The notes beneath the pieces were generated by a model. That model was not told where the DNA came from and did not search any database. It saw only the letters and a list, made by a program, of their open reading frames with translations. 62,000 nt of DNA from Symbiodinium natans (lineage: Eukaryota; Sar; Dinophyceae; Suessiales; Symbiodiniaceae), in the NCBI GenBank assembly GCA_905221605.1, contig CAJNDS010000191.1:1-62000 (forward strand). Reading direction: 5' to 3'. The position numbers and the translations under genes are program-made. This document shows, piece by piece, positions 19,600-30,179 of the stretch. Position 1 is the first letter of the stretch; every line of letters starts with the position of its first letter.

Positions 19600-21440
19600 T
19601 CAGAAGCGCGATGCCCAGAGCTACCCCCTTCCTTGAAAGCACAATCTCCGGTATGTAGCAGCTACTCCGCCCTCACGACCTTCGACAACTGTCTAAGCTT
19701 CATTGTGCGAAGTATCGGCATCGTAAGAGCCGGAGGTGTTGGCCAGGATTCCGGGTTGCTCTCAGGTCTCAGAGAAAGGTGCTACTTGCCCTTTTTCGAC
19801 GCGACTTCCCTAAGCACAAGCTAGAGGTCTGACTCCCTGCAAGATGAGTCCCGAAACCCCCATACCCCGTGCCAGGCTCGCCATCTCTCCTACATGACTA
19901 AGCCCCGAATACCCCCAACCCTAAATACCCCAAAGCAGCCCCCTACCCCCTCAGGCCGCAGGACTTCTGATGGAAACCTCTAACGCCACCACGCGCCGCC
20001 ATCGTGAGATTGGCTAGGGCCGTTGGGTGTTGAGAGTCTATATACAGGGCGCCGCTTTAGGGGTTGGGGTCTTGCCCCTAGGAAAATGAAGTCACAAGTA
20101 GAGCTTAGGAAGGAGCGACGGATCGCTAAACCATACGCCCGGGTCTGGCCTTCATGGAGGAGGCGGGGGAGTTGGCGGGCACGGAGGCTGGTCTCGGCCG
20201 GTTTGCCAGAGGAGGTCCTGGCTGCAAGTCTCCAACTACGCAGGGATTTTTAGGGTTTAAGGAGGACTTGAAGTCGGAGCGGCTGCACGGAAAACCCTAA
20301 GCCTACATCCAAAATACCTGATACCTAGACCAAGACCCTCAAAGCTTTCAGAGAAAGCTCTCTAGATTTTCCGAGCTCTTTTGGGGCTCGAGGAGGAACG
20401 AAGGTTGGCACAAGATGTTGGAGTCAGAAGGAGCCACGGAACCATGGGCTGAGGGGCTTGGTGACCAGGATCCCGGTAGCAGCAGCTATACCCCTAAGCC
20501 CTAAACTCCTCAAACCCCCAAAGCCCCCAAAAGCTTGAAACCCCTAAAACCCTCAACGAAAAGCCCCTAAACCTCCCAAACCCAAAACCCCCCGCCCCGA
20601 AAGCCCCCTAAAACCCAAACCCTTCAAGCCACCTGAAACATCCCCCAAACACCCCCGACTCCCTAAACCCTAAACCCAAAACCCTGCACCCTAGACCCTG
20701 AACCCGAAACCCTAAACCCCAAACCCCCAACCCCTCCCTGAAACCCTGAGCGCCTCTTGGCTCCGAGGACCCCAGCGAGCTTGGCCGCGACCGCGGCGCG
20801 CTGCGCGCGCGCCGGCGCTGCGCCAGCAGCCCCGCCTCTTCGGGAGCTTCGGAGCCGAGTGGGGCCGGGTAACTGGGGCAAGATCCCGGCTGCGCCGGCA
20901 CTATGATGGAGGGCTTCTGAGCTTGTGGGGATTCAAGGTTCTAGGTTTTTTTCAAAGGATTGCGGGCTTTAGGGTTGGGAACGTAGGAATTTAGGGCTGG
21001 TGTTTTGCGGAGGGGTTTTACTAAGGCATGCCTTTCCCTTGCTGGTTCATGAATGAGCAGTGGAGATTTGGAATGTTTAGTACTCGGGGGCGTTTGGGGT
21101 CTAGTAAGTTGGCGGAGCGACTAGCTGATACAAGGTTAGGGTTCGGCGAGAGGTTGACTCTAGTCTCGGTTAAAACTGATTTATTAGCATGGCAAGGGCA
21201 GAGTGCGAGGTATAAAGACCCCTGAACCACGTGAAGCCCTGAACCCGAAACCCAGGAGTCCATCCCGGCTTTCACTGTTGGCTTGGGTTCGGCCCCCCTT
21301 ACTAGTGAATAGTACGTGTTAGAGTCGGCCCCTGTTGTTCTCTTGCTATGCGACTACCAACGTGTTTTGAGGACCCAACAGCTTCAAAACCGCAACCCTG
21401 AACCCCAGAACTCAAGGCTAAAATCCCGAGCTGTGCCCAG
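19600..21440. other. Intergenic region with degenerate CCCTAAA repeats
   Basis: Scattered CCCTAAA-like units are densest at 20490-20745. A very G+C-rich segment at 20755-20880 could hold a minus-strand exon of the coiled-coil type (reading GAAGAAPARAQRAAVAAKLA, with GTCCTC at its end), but the acceptor is unclear. No other gene was supported. Confidence 0.5.
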
Positions 21441-21457
21441 CTAGCCTTCAGCGTCAC

Positions 21458-21478
21458 ATGGGCATTGACGAGCTCCTC
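21458..21478 (-). CDS. Coiled-coil micro-exon, 21 nt (EELVNAH)
   Basis: It is preceded on the minus strand by a pyrimidine-rich acceptor (GCTGCGCTTCTTGTTCAG) and followed by GTGACG. It would add exactly one heptad in phase 0. Very short, so the call rests on the splice sites and context. Confidence 0.35.
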
Positions 21479-21615
21479 CTGAACAAGAAGCGCAGCAAGA
21501 AACACTTTGTCCCGCGGGGCTTTGCGTTGTGCAGCCTGCGAAGAACAGGGCGCCATCTTGCGGCTCAAATGGGTCTATATTGTTGGAATCGAATCCCTAA
21601 ACAACGGACAAGTGG

Positions 21616-21825
21616 TGGTCGTGGTGGTCGTGGTGGTACCAGCAGTGGTGGTAGTGGTGGTAGTGGTGGTAGTGGTGGTAGTGGTGGAAGTGGTGGTAGT
21701 GGTGGTAGTGGTGGTAGTGGTGGTAGTGGTGGTGGTGGTGGTAGTGGTGGTAGTGGTGGTAGTGGTGTTAGTGGTGGTAGTGGTGGTAGTGGTCGTAGTG
21801 GTAGTAATGGTAGTAGTGGCAGGTG
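21616..21825 (+). repeat. GGT/AGT trinucleotide microsatellite
   Basis: About 200 bases of alternating GGT and AGT triplets. The open frames give poly-(SGG), poly-Val or poly-Thr depending on frame and are not evidence of a gene. Confidence 0.9.
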
Positions 21826-21967
21826 TGGTAGAAGTGCTCGTCGTCGTCTGTTGACACAAGCCAACCGTTTCAGGCCAGTATCAGGTCTACTTTAAAATGC
21901 AACGTAGATTATGCTTTGTAGTCATCTGGCTGCCGCTGTCACTACAGTTCAAGGATGCACCAGTAGT

Positions 21968-22060
21968 GGTGTACGACTACGACTACGACGACTACGACTA
22001 CGACTACTACTACCACTACTACTCCTACTCCTACTCCTATCCTGCTCCTGCTCCTACTCC
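21968..22060 (+). repeat. GAC/TAC and CTC/CTA trinucleotide microsatellite
   Basis: A composite of TACGAC triplets followed by CTACTC and CTCCTG triplets, about 90 bases. Confidence 0.85.
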
Positions 22061-22147
22061 GACTGCTATGACTTATGGAGCCGTCTACCTCGTGCTCCTG
22101 TTGGGGCCAACGATGCCAGAATGGTTGTGTCAGATGTCCTCCTCCAC

Positions 22148-22195
22148 CCGGAGCTTCGCCAACTCTTGCTCGAGCTCGTGAAGGTATTCGGTGGC
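22148..22195 (-). CDS. Coiled-coil micro-exon, 48 nt (ATEYLHELEQELAKLR)
   Basis: The acceptor is CCGTGTCGCAG, the donor GTGGAG; phase 0, 16 codons. Leu at heptad positions and charged flanks fit a coiled coil. If the donor is not used the frame continues VEEDI and stops, so this could instead be the C-terminal exon. Confidence 0.6.
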
Positions 22196-22373
22196 CTGCG
22201 ACACGGAGGGCCATGGGTTCAGGCCAAGGGTTGAGGTGCCCCGAACCCATTCCCAACTTCCCTTCGTATCTTCTTCAGGACTTGTCCTGTTCCGCCTGAA
22301 GGACACCCCCTGTGGCACTAAACTCCTAGCATGGCAAGGTTTGGGGACCCCTGAAGTCCGGAATTCCTAAAAC

Positions 22374-22452
22374 GGTTTAGGGTTTAGGATTTAGGGTTTA
22401 GGGTTTAGGGTTTGGGGTTTAGGGTTTACGGTTTAGGGTTTAGGGCTCAGGG
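22374..22452 (+). repeat. Interstitial TTTAGGG array
   Basis: About eleven units with a few variants (TTTAGGA, TTTGGGG, TTTACGG). It lies just downstream, in the minus sense, of the exon at 22474-22531. Confidence 0.9.
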
Positions 22453-22473
22453 TCTAAGGGGAAGTCTGCCAGC

Positions 22474-22531
22474 CTTCTCTCGGTCCCTGACGCTGGAAGC
22501 AGCCAGCTCCCTCTCCGATGCCTCCCAGCAG
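22474..22531 (-). CDS. Coiled-coil micro-exon, 58 nt (CWEASERELAASSVRDREK)
   Basis: The acceptor is CCACTCCCAAG, the donor GCTGGC. The charged, helix-favouring peptide is typical of the series. The first base completes a split codon. Confidence 0.5.
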
Positions 22532-22794
22532 CTTGGGAGTGGGGACGTCGTGCACATGCCCTAAACCCTCCCTGAGCCCTAAACGCTAAACCCTAAACCG
22601 TAAAACTCTGCAGATAGTGTGCTGCTTCAAACGTGCACTTGGGTAAAGCCTTGCTGCTTCGGCACCAGAATGAGCCCTACCGCCAAGTGAGACCAGCAAA
22701 GCAAACTCCACTTCTTAGGGGCGCGATCTTTGAACAGTGGTACATGAACAAACCCCACCCCATCTGGCTCTGCCATCTAGCAACAGGCGAGCAC

Positions 22795-22838
22795 CTGCTT
22801 CCTCTTCAGCTCCTCGACCTCAGCGGCACGGCATACAT
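22795..22838 (-). CDS. Coiled-coil micro-exon, 44 nt (VCRAAEVEELKRKQ)
   Basis: The acceptor is GCTGGGCAACAG, the donor GTGCTC. The heptad pattern is clear. Confidence 0.55.
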
Positions 22839-23219
22839 CTGTTGCCCAGCTTAATGGTCGGGATTCGGACTCCTGAAAGCCCTGAACCCTGAACCCTAGA
22901 AGGCACGTGGCCTCTTTATCTGTTACCCTTATACCTTAATATTTAGCCCCTACATACCCTACTAAGAACCCCTACAGAACAGAAACCCTACTTAAGGAGA
23001 CCACCAACCAATATAACCTAGACCGTCGAATCTTCGCCCCTCCCCCGCACGAGAGGCATCTCTGGCAGCCCCAGCCTAAAGACAGCCTCAAATCAAAGGG
23101 CCGATAAGAAGAACCCTCCTAATGCCAGAAGTCCCAAACCCCCCTAGAAGTCCCACAGGCCCTACTCAAAGACCGGAAGCCCTCCCCCCTCCTCAAAAAA
23201 ACCCAAAAAAAGAGTCTGC

Positions 23220-23267
23220 CTCTTCCTTCAGCGCATTTCGTTCCAGGGCTTGCTTCTGCAGCAAGTC
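23220..23267 (-). CDS. Coiled-coil micro-exon, 48 nt (DLLQKQALERNALKEE)
   Basis: The acceptor ends in GGCCAAG, the donor is GCAGAC; phase 0, 16 codons. Leu/Ala spacing fits a coiled coil. Confidence 0.5.
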
Positions 23268-23709
23268 CTTGGCCGGGTTGAAGGGTTAGGGCTCTGGGAT
23301 CGCAGCCCTGTCCATGCTCCTTATGGCTTTGGGTTCCAGTCTAACCCTTAATCGCCCTCGGCTTCACAATTGGAATCTGTATCCTCCAGTCTGACTCACA
23401 AAAGGGGCCTTCTGTGCTTGGGGTAGTTTAAGGTCTTCAGGGTAGGGATTTTGGACAGATTCTACGGGGATCACATTGGTCATCATTTAAGCTCCTGCGC
23501 TGCAGGGGTCTCTGATGTCATGCTGTATTCCTACTTCTAATCATTACCTTCATCACCAGCACTATCCTCATCTCCAATTCTGACCTTAAACCCTAGACCC
23601 GAACCCTAAACCCCCTAACCCTGAACCCTAAACCCCCTAACCCTGAACCCTAAACACCCTAAGCCGCATTCTCATGAAGAGCCCAAGGGGCGGAAAACTC
23701 CGCACCCAC

Positions 23710-23759
23710 CTTCTCGGCATCACGGTTCGCCTCCTGAGTTTGCTCCTTCGTGTCATCGG
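23710..23759 (-). CDS. Coiled-coil micro-exon, 50 nt (DDTKEQTQEANRDAEK)
   Basis: The donor GTGGGT is strong; the acceptor is CTTCAACAAG. Phase changes within the exon, so its neighbours must complement it. Confidence 0.5.
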
Positions 23760-24055
23760 CTTGTTGAAGATTTGAGTTTACTACTATTTGGTCAAGAACC
23801 CCCCAAAAAATAAAAGTATTCTTCCAAGGGAAATATAGGGGTTGGACTTTTTTTTTGGGAGCTTCTCAAGCAAATAGTCGTTTAGGTGTGGGGCAGAAAA
23901 AGTGGTTTTGGGGGGAGGTTCCTTCTACAAGGGTGCACGGTTTAGGGCTTTGGAAAGGGTGATCTGTCAGTCTGGTGTCGAAGGGGGGTTGTTCACAACT
24001 AGAGCTTTCTTTGCGGGGTTGGCGGGGGTGACGAACGGGCAGAACGCGCCTCCCC

Positions 24056-24110
24056 CGCCGGCCCCCCGCCCCCGCCCCCGCCCCCGCCCCCGCCCCCGCC
24101 CCCGACCCTG
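24056..24110 (+). repeat. CCCCCG hexamer microsatellite
   Basis: A run of CCCCCG / CCGCCC units of about 55 bases; the Pro-Arg frame across it is trivial. Confidence 0.9.
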
Positions 24111-24336
24111 CCCTCTCGCTAGGATCGGGGAGGAGGCCACAGACCGTGCAAACCTGGAAAGAGCATTGCGTTCAATATTGCAGGGACCTCTATAACTATA
24201 TAATATGCATATATATATATGTATATATGCATGTATATTTATTTATATGTGTTTGATTACATCTATATTATACGTATAGTTTACCCATAAATGGGTAGCC
24301 TGACTTCGAGCAAGACAAGCCCCCATAAAGCGGGGC

Positions 24337-24420
24337 CTGTAGGTGCCGCTGCAGCTCTGCGATGGCGGCCTCGGATTTTGAGTGCGCGGTGTGGGCATCC
24401 TCCCGAACTTTCGACAGCTC
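24337..24420 (-). CDS. Coiled-coil micro-exon, 84 nt (28 codons, four heptads)
   Basis: One of the clearest exons. The acceptor is AACCACTCAG with a CCCTAAA array directly upstream in the minus sense (24429-24460); the donor is GCCCCG. It reads ELSKVREDAHTAHSKSEAAI then AELQRHLQ, phase 0. Confidence 0.65.
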
Positions 24421-24428
24421 CTGAGTGG

Positions 24429-24462
24429 TTTAGGGTTTAGGGTTTAGGGGTTTAGGGTTGTA
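24429..24462 (+). repeat. Interstitial TTTAGGG array abutting a predicted exon
   Basis: About four units, 8 bases from the predicted acceptor at 24421/24420. Confidence 0.9.
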
Positions 24463-24948
24463 AGAGGGGTTTAGGATATTTTGGGGGGTACCGTATTATT
24501 ACAAGGAATCGTACTAGTTTTGGCTCTATATTGCGGGTTCCCTATCTATTTTCGGAAACCCCCCCCAAAAGCTTTAAACCACCCTCCCCTTAACCTTTGC
24601 GTTTTTGGAGGGGATGCACAATTTTCGCCAGAAATGGCCAAAGGTTACCTACTCAGCACCTGGCTAAGACATGTGCCGGTGGTTTGCAGTGTACAGTTCG
24701 TGCTAAGCTTGCCAGACCTCTCCGCTTCTACCAAGCCCAAAGCACTAGGGATTCCCCTAAACCCTAAACCCTAAATCCTAAGCCCTGAGCCCTAAACCTT
24801 CTCTAAACCCAAAGCACTTGGGATACAGTAGGGCTTAGGGCAAGCACTGCAAGATCCATCAGCTTTGGCAACAGCTGGCTGCAGCAAAGAACCGAAAGTA
24901 CATGAAAATACCCAAAAGGATCACCGGCTTCACACCCTGATCTGCGCC

Positions 24949-25011
24949 CCCTAAACCCTAAACCCTAAACCCTAAACCCTAAACCCGAGACCCTAAACCC
25001 TAAACCCTAAA
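24949..25011 (-). repeat. Interstitial CCCTAAA array
   Basis: About nine units with one CCCGAGA variant, in the opposite orientation to the array at 25133-25200. Confidence 0.9.
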
Positions 25012-25132
25012 GGCCTCGACCGGGAGCCCTGAAGTCCCAGAAGCCGGAAACCCCGAGGTCCAACTCCCTAAATCCCGAGCTCTGAAACCCTAAGCCCTGA
25101 ATCACCTCAAGGGTAACCCCAAACCCTGTGAG

Positions 25133-25200
25133 GTTTAGGGTTTAGGGTTTAGGGTTTAGGGTTTAGGGTTTAGGGTTTAGGGTTTAGGGTTTAGGGTTTA
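25133..25200 (+). repeat. Pure interstitial TTTAGGG array
   Basis: Almost ten perfect units without variants, hence probably recent. In the minus sense it begins just after a possible coiled-coil exon (about 25200-25245, reading TQKLRAERRSLEEE). Confidence 0.95.
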
Positions 25201-25539
25201 CTCCTCCTCCAGCGACCGCCGCTCTGCGCGCAGCTTCTGCGTCCTTGGCAGCAGGGTTCTCGGGGGACTTGCGCGAAGTGGAGGGAGTGGAGGGGGGGAA
25301 TGAGGTTAGGGATGCAAAAAAGGGTTTCAGATTTCGGGTTTGAGGTTGGTCTTCCCTAAACATGGGGTTGACATGAGCCAGCATGGGGCTGCGCCGGTAT
25401 CTTGGGAGGGCGGAAGGGGGGGGGGCCAGCGCGGCAGCTTGCAATCCCATGCCCCTGTACACAGCCTAACCTACACCCGGCAATCTACGAATGAAAGGAT
25501 AAGTTTTCTCTCAAAAAAGACGGGTCTACAAGGGGACGG

Positions 25540-25628
25540 CTTAGGGTTAGGGTTTATAGGGTTTATAGGGTTTATGGGGTTTATAGGGTTTAGGGTTTAG
25601 GGTTTGGGGTTTAGGGTTTAGGGGTTAG
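25540..25628 (+). repeat. TTTAGGG/TTTATAGGG array
   Basis: Units alternate between TTTAGGG and a nine-base TTTATAGGG form (about 25552-25590) and then return to TTTAGGG. Confidence 0.85.
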
Positions 25629-25676
25629 CATCCCGAAGCCCTGAACAATGAAGTGGAGGTTGCTGCCAGGAGGCTC

Positions 25677-25729
25677 CTCCCCGCGCTTCCTTGCCATCTC
25701 CAAGACCGACTGCTGGTGCTCCTTCACAG
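25677..25729 (-). CDS. Coiled-coil micro-exon, about 53 nt (VKEHQQSVLEMARKRGE)
   Basis: The acceptor is CCCTCATAAG. The donor is less certain, possibly GAGCCT (a GA donor). The peptide is strongly helical and charged. Confidence 0.4.
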
Positions 25730-26499
25730 CTTATGAGGGTTTAGGGTGATGGCGAAGGAGTTTGGAATCCTGAATCCTAAGCCCTGAACCCTAAACCCTA
25801 AACCCTGAACCCTAAACCTTGATCCCTAAACCCTAGAAGCCCCAAACTTCCCAACTTAGGGTTGAGGGTTTAGGGTTTCGGCCAAGGGAGGCAAGGGACT
25901 GGAAGGGTTTGGGGGTTACAGCTGCAGGCTTGCGAGTTTGTGATATGTGGGTTCACGAAAATTAGGGGACCCCAAACATGGAGCCCCCTAAATAGTAGGG
26001 TCCCCTAAAAATAAGGACCCCAAACAAGGTACCCTTACAGTAATATAGTAACCCCGTATTGAGTTCTTTGGGTGTGGGGAATTTGAGAGGGCTTTGGGCC
26101 CTTACCTGCATCTGGCCACTTGAGGTGAGCCTGTCCATTGCAACCTCTCGGCCCTGATCTCTTTTTTTCTTCGGAGAGTTTAGGTTTTGGCAGCGCCATA
26201 ATGTTCCCAGACCTTTCCGTCGAGAGTCGTTATCCTTGTTCTGGGACGTGACATGAGCAGCTTCGATTCTTAACGAGGGCCGAAGTCCGACCCTGGAGAT
26301 GAGCCTTTGAAGCTTACTGAAGTAACCCTCCCAAATTTCCACCCTTTCTACCACAGGACCCCACCACCCCAACTTCTCAGCCCCCAAACAACCCTAAACG
26401 CCAAACCCTGCGGCTCCCCAACTCCCGAAACCCTAGGCTCCCCAGCTCCCTAAGCCCCGACACCCTAAACTAGGCCTAAACCTTAGCTCCCGAACTCCC

Positions 26500-26575
26500 T
26501 GAACCCTAACCCTAAACCCTAAACCCTAAACCACTAAATCCTAAACCCGAAACCCTAAACCCCAACAACCCTGAA
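26500..26575 (-). repeat. Interstitial CCCTAAA array
   Basis: About eight units with variants, just downstream in the minus sense of the exon at 26606-26648. Confidence 0.85.
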
Positions 26576-26605
26576 TCGTTTGGCACTCCGCAGCTGAGGC
26601 GCCAC

Positions 26606-26648
26606 CAAGGAGCGGCGGCAATCGTTGAGCTCCTCCTTGAGGCTGTTC
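26606..26648 (-). CDS. Coiled-coil micro-exon, 43 nt (NSLKEELNDCRRSL)
   Basis: The acceptor is GAAGTCTCAG, the donor GTGGCG. Helical, charged peptide. Confidence 0.5.
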
Positions 26649-27145
26649 CTGAGACTTCTCGGGGGTGAAAAAAAGACAAGACGGCTTCCTAAAGTCCATA
26701 TTTCGTACTTGCGCTTCCTATGAGTTTTGCTACTGTTAGGGCATGAATTCTGAGTTTTGCCACTGGTACGTAGCCTTGCTGGTATTCCTGCTCTCTGTTG
26801 CCAAAGCCCAAGGCAAAACCCAAGGCATCTGAGGGGTTGGAACCTTAACTTTGTCGCCAGCCCTACTCCAGGGGCACCTCTTCAAGGTCCTCAGGCAACA
26901 AAGAACAAAGAGGTGGCTAAGCAGGGTTCTCGGGGAAGAGAAGCCGAGAAGCTCCGCCATCTGTGTCAGCTTCTGCTGGAGACCAAGGCTGGCTGTGCTG
27001 GTCACCGGGCTGCCGAGCGAGGCTCCTGTACCTGACTGCAGAAGTAGGAGCTCTGGCCCCTCTCTGGAAGTCAATAAAGCATTGGTGTCCCTCCCGAAGT
27101 CACCCCTAAGGCGCCGGCCCGCCATCCCCCTGGCCCAGTTGAAGT

Positions 27146-27270
27146 TAAGGGCCCAAAAACCACATAAAATTCAGGATCCTAGCATTGGGTTATGAGGTCT
27201 CCTATAAGGGGGATCCCAACAAACCCTATTTGTAGGATCCTTCTGTTTATGTGGTGTTTTTGGGCCCCTA
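27146..27270. mobile_element. MITE of about 125 bp with terminal inverted repeats and 5-bp target duplication
   Basis: The left arm starts TTAAGGGCCCAAAAACCACA and continues to GGATCCTA. The right arm is its near-perfect complement (TAGGATCC to TTTTTGGGCCCCTA). The element is flanked by GAAGT on both sides (27141-27145 and 27271-27275), which I read as the target-site duplication. There is no ORF; it would depend on a transposase elsewhere. Confidence 0.7.
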
Positions 27271-28252
27271 GAAGTAAGAGGCCCAGGGCACTGGTACGTT
27301 GACGCCGCGCCGGTGGTCGACCTGGCGTGGTACTGGATGGGAGTTCTTCTTCTTTGATTACGCGTAGTATCATTTTGGGTACATACGGTTAAAATGAATT
27401 GGCTGTAGTTCGTTGTGCATGATACTGTTGTATCTAGTTTTGCGAACAATTCGACTTGCAAAACTGTGGGTCAGAATGTTCCTGGCCTTGTTTCTATGCT
27501 TGAATAACATATCCAATCCACAGCTATATCTACACATACACATGAATCTCGAATGTATGTGTACATACTTATGAGACATGCATGTACATTCTTTGAGAAC
27601 GAAAGCCACGTAATGGGGACCATCCAGGTGTCCAAACTCAAGGCAAGCCGGGAGTTGAGCCGAACTGGGTTGGCAAGCATTTTGGCAACAAAAAGACCAC
27701 GAGCCCCCTCACCAAACACGCCCACAAGGTGTGGACACCCTGTCTCCCCTGGTGTGCCTGAGCCCTGGCCTTCGAGTCCCGCCAGAAGCTGCTCCGCCTG
27801 GCACAAGCAGCATGGTTGAGAAATTGCGTGGCTGTCTTATGAAGCAACTTCAGTTGCAAACCCCAAACCCAAACTAACCTAAAACCCCAAACCCATGCAG
27901 GCACTGGTTCCGGCCTTGCGGCTCGCGCGCGCAAGTACTTGCTCCGCGCCGGTGGAAAGGGTGACTTGGCGCCTCTGGGAGGGTTCAGGGCTTCCGTTTT
28001 AGGGTTGAGGCCCTCAGGTTGAATACCAAGACTCGCTTTCTAATGGTGGTCTTGGTCGAAAGAGTCACTTCGTGTTCAAAGTTCAGGGATGTAGGGCACT
28101 ACCTTCCGGCTTAGTATTTGATATCTGTGTAAGGACCAGCAAAAGAATCAAGGTCGTGCACCTGCACCAGGTGAAGCTTTCCTCAGATCCTGAAAGCCCT
28201 GGGCCCTTTGACATGAAGAGCAGCCTACTCTAGGGGCCTTAGTACTTAGAAT

Positions 28253-28945
28253 ACGGCTTTGGGTGTTATTATAATAATTATAAGAATAAAGGGACCACAA
28301 GGGAATCCTACTGGTAATTTGGACCCCTGTAGTACTGGCTCCGTTGTCTACATTAGGGGTCCCTTCTTGGGTCGGTATTTTTCATGCGGCCTCTGTACGC
28401 TGCAGGGGACCCTTTTGGTTCATCTCTGTCATGTTGTTGTGAGGTGCCTCAACCCCCAAGGATCCCAACTTCAACCAGGAATTCAACATTGTCCAGACCC
28501 GCAATGAGAGCACCGTGGGTGGGGGAATGTGCTGGCGAACCACTCCCACCCCTCACCAAGCAATGAAATCCATCCAGATACCGTATTCAATTCTGAATTG
28601 CATTGAATGTGCAAGTTCATCCAATTCAATGTCCGAAAGTTTCAAATAAACTAAATGAAACAACGATGCAACTCTCAGGACAGATTCAGCTGATTTTCAG
28701 TTTACACCAATAGGATTGCAACATCTGGTGGATCAGAAAGGACCGGCTTCTTCCCGAATCTTCATGAAAACACAAAGCACTTCGCATCCGTAGAGCTTCC
28801 CCTCCTGACATCTACAGCCTTTTGGGTTTTTAGGGCCTCTTTGGGAGTTTAAGGGGTACCTTCTTGGGGTCCTTATTGTAAGAGAATCCGACGATTTGGG
28901 TGTCTATATTAGGGGGTCCCCATCTTTTCGAAAACTCCCACTATG
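28253..28945. mobile_element. Two further hairpin MITE-like copies (about 28255-28360 and 28835-28945)
   Basis: The second copy has a left end with GGGAGTTTAAGGGGTACCTT and a right end whose complement starts GGGAGTTTTCGAAAAG and continues GGGGACCC. Both copies share the GGTACC and GGGGTCC motifs with the element at 7432-7550. No coding capacity. Confidence 0.4.
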
Positions 28946-29103
28946 GTTTAGGGCTTCTAGAGCTTTTTTTCGCCCCATTGAGACAGCTAAGGTGGCAGCA
29001 TGCTGGCCGGCGGAACCAGCTTGACAAAGTCGTCATGGGAGGCCTCTTCTCTCTCCAAGGTGCTGGGGGGTTGCAAGGGCCGAAGCCCTAAGAGGCAAGC
29101 CCG

Positions 29104-29132
29104 TTTAGGGTTTAGGGTTTAGGGTTTAGGGT
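29104..29132 (+). repeat. Short TTTAGGG array
   Basis: Four units in plus orientation. Confidence 0.9.
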
Positions 29133-29462
29133 CAAGGCTCTGAACCCTAACAGCATCCCCCAGTTCAATGCATGCGAACAGGGAATCTAAGCCCTAAACC
29201 CAACAACCCCTAAACCCACCACCCCGAAAGGAAATGGGACCAAGGCAAGGACAGGGGCTTCCGGCTAAATGACCTTTAAAGCCGCTGCAACCTGAAGGGC
29301 TTACAGTCTTGAACTTCACATCTACTGCAAGCTTGAAAGCATATGTCCTGAAGATTCCGAAATGCCTACATAAGTCTAAGCAGGGGGCTTGCTTCATGAA
29401 TACGGGGCTTAGGGTTTAGGCCGAGGGGCTCAAAGGTTCAGGGTTTCAGATTCAAGGCCAAC

Positions 29463-29504
29463 TTTTCTGAGCTCCTCTGTCATCGACTGCCCAGTGAGGG
29501 CAGC
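29463..29504 (-). CDS. Coiled-coil micro-exon, 42 nt (AALTGQSMTEELRK)
   Basis: The acceptor is GTGCATTCAAG, the donor GTTGGC; phase 0, 14 codons. Two further possible exons lie near 29690 (ELGREARRRSLQLKA) and 29960 (LEQQLGELRHWK), with less clear borders. Confidence 0.45.
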
Positions 29505-30179
29505 CTTGAATGCACATACATCCACCCCTAAACCCTAAGCCACTAAGCCCTCGAGCCGAAACCCTCATCCCTGCATCCTAAACCCCTAAACCCTACCAAG
29601 CCATAGGTCTTGTACTACATCCCTAAACCCCCTAAAACCCCCTACACCCCTAGGCCCCAACTCTTGTGTCCGGCCTTCAGCTGCAAGGAGCGCCGCCGCG
29701 CTTCCCTTCCCAACTCACCACGGGGGGGGGGGGGAGTTTCCGAAGGCGTTTTGGGAGGGTCTAGGGGTGGCTGACGTTGCGCGCCAGCCTATCAGAAAAT
29801 CCGCTGACACCCCCCTGGAGAAACCAAGAGTCCCTCCTCAAGCCCCCCCCCCTTTTGACTTAGTACCCTTAGACCCTTATGCCCCTCAAACCCCCAAGCC
29901 CTGGGCCATTAACCCTCAAGCCCTGGCTTAATTCCAACCCCCTTTAACAGGAACTCTTCCAGTGCCTGAGTTCCCCAAGCTGCTGCTCCAGGGACCTGGG
30001 AAGTCAGAGCGCCTCTTGTCTGCTTTTGTTGGGAAGGTGGTGGGGTGGTTTGGCAGGGTGGGGGGGGGTGGGGAGGTGGAGGGCTGGTTAGGGTTTGGGA
30101 CTTGGGGTTGTGGGGTTGGAGGGCTTCATGAGTTTCAGGGCCTTGAGGGGCTGGGCTGGATGGCGAGTTGTTAAACGAT

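Noticed and set aside
21458-21895. Gly-Ser-rich (SGG)n protein on the plus strand
   Set aside because: The repeat part is a GGT/AGT microsatellite and the leader has no support; the minus strand offers a better splice-site-based explanation for 21458-21478.
25133-25200. A true chromosome end or chromosome fusion point
   Set aside because: The arrays are short, numerous and in both orientations, with complex sequence on both sides; no head-to-head long arrays are present.
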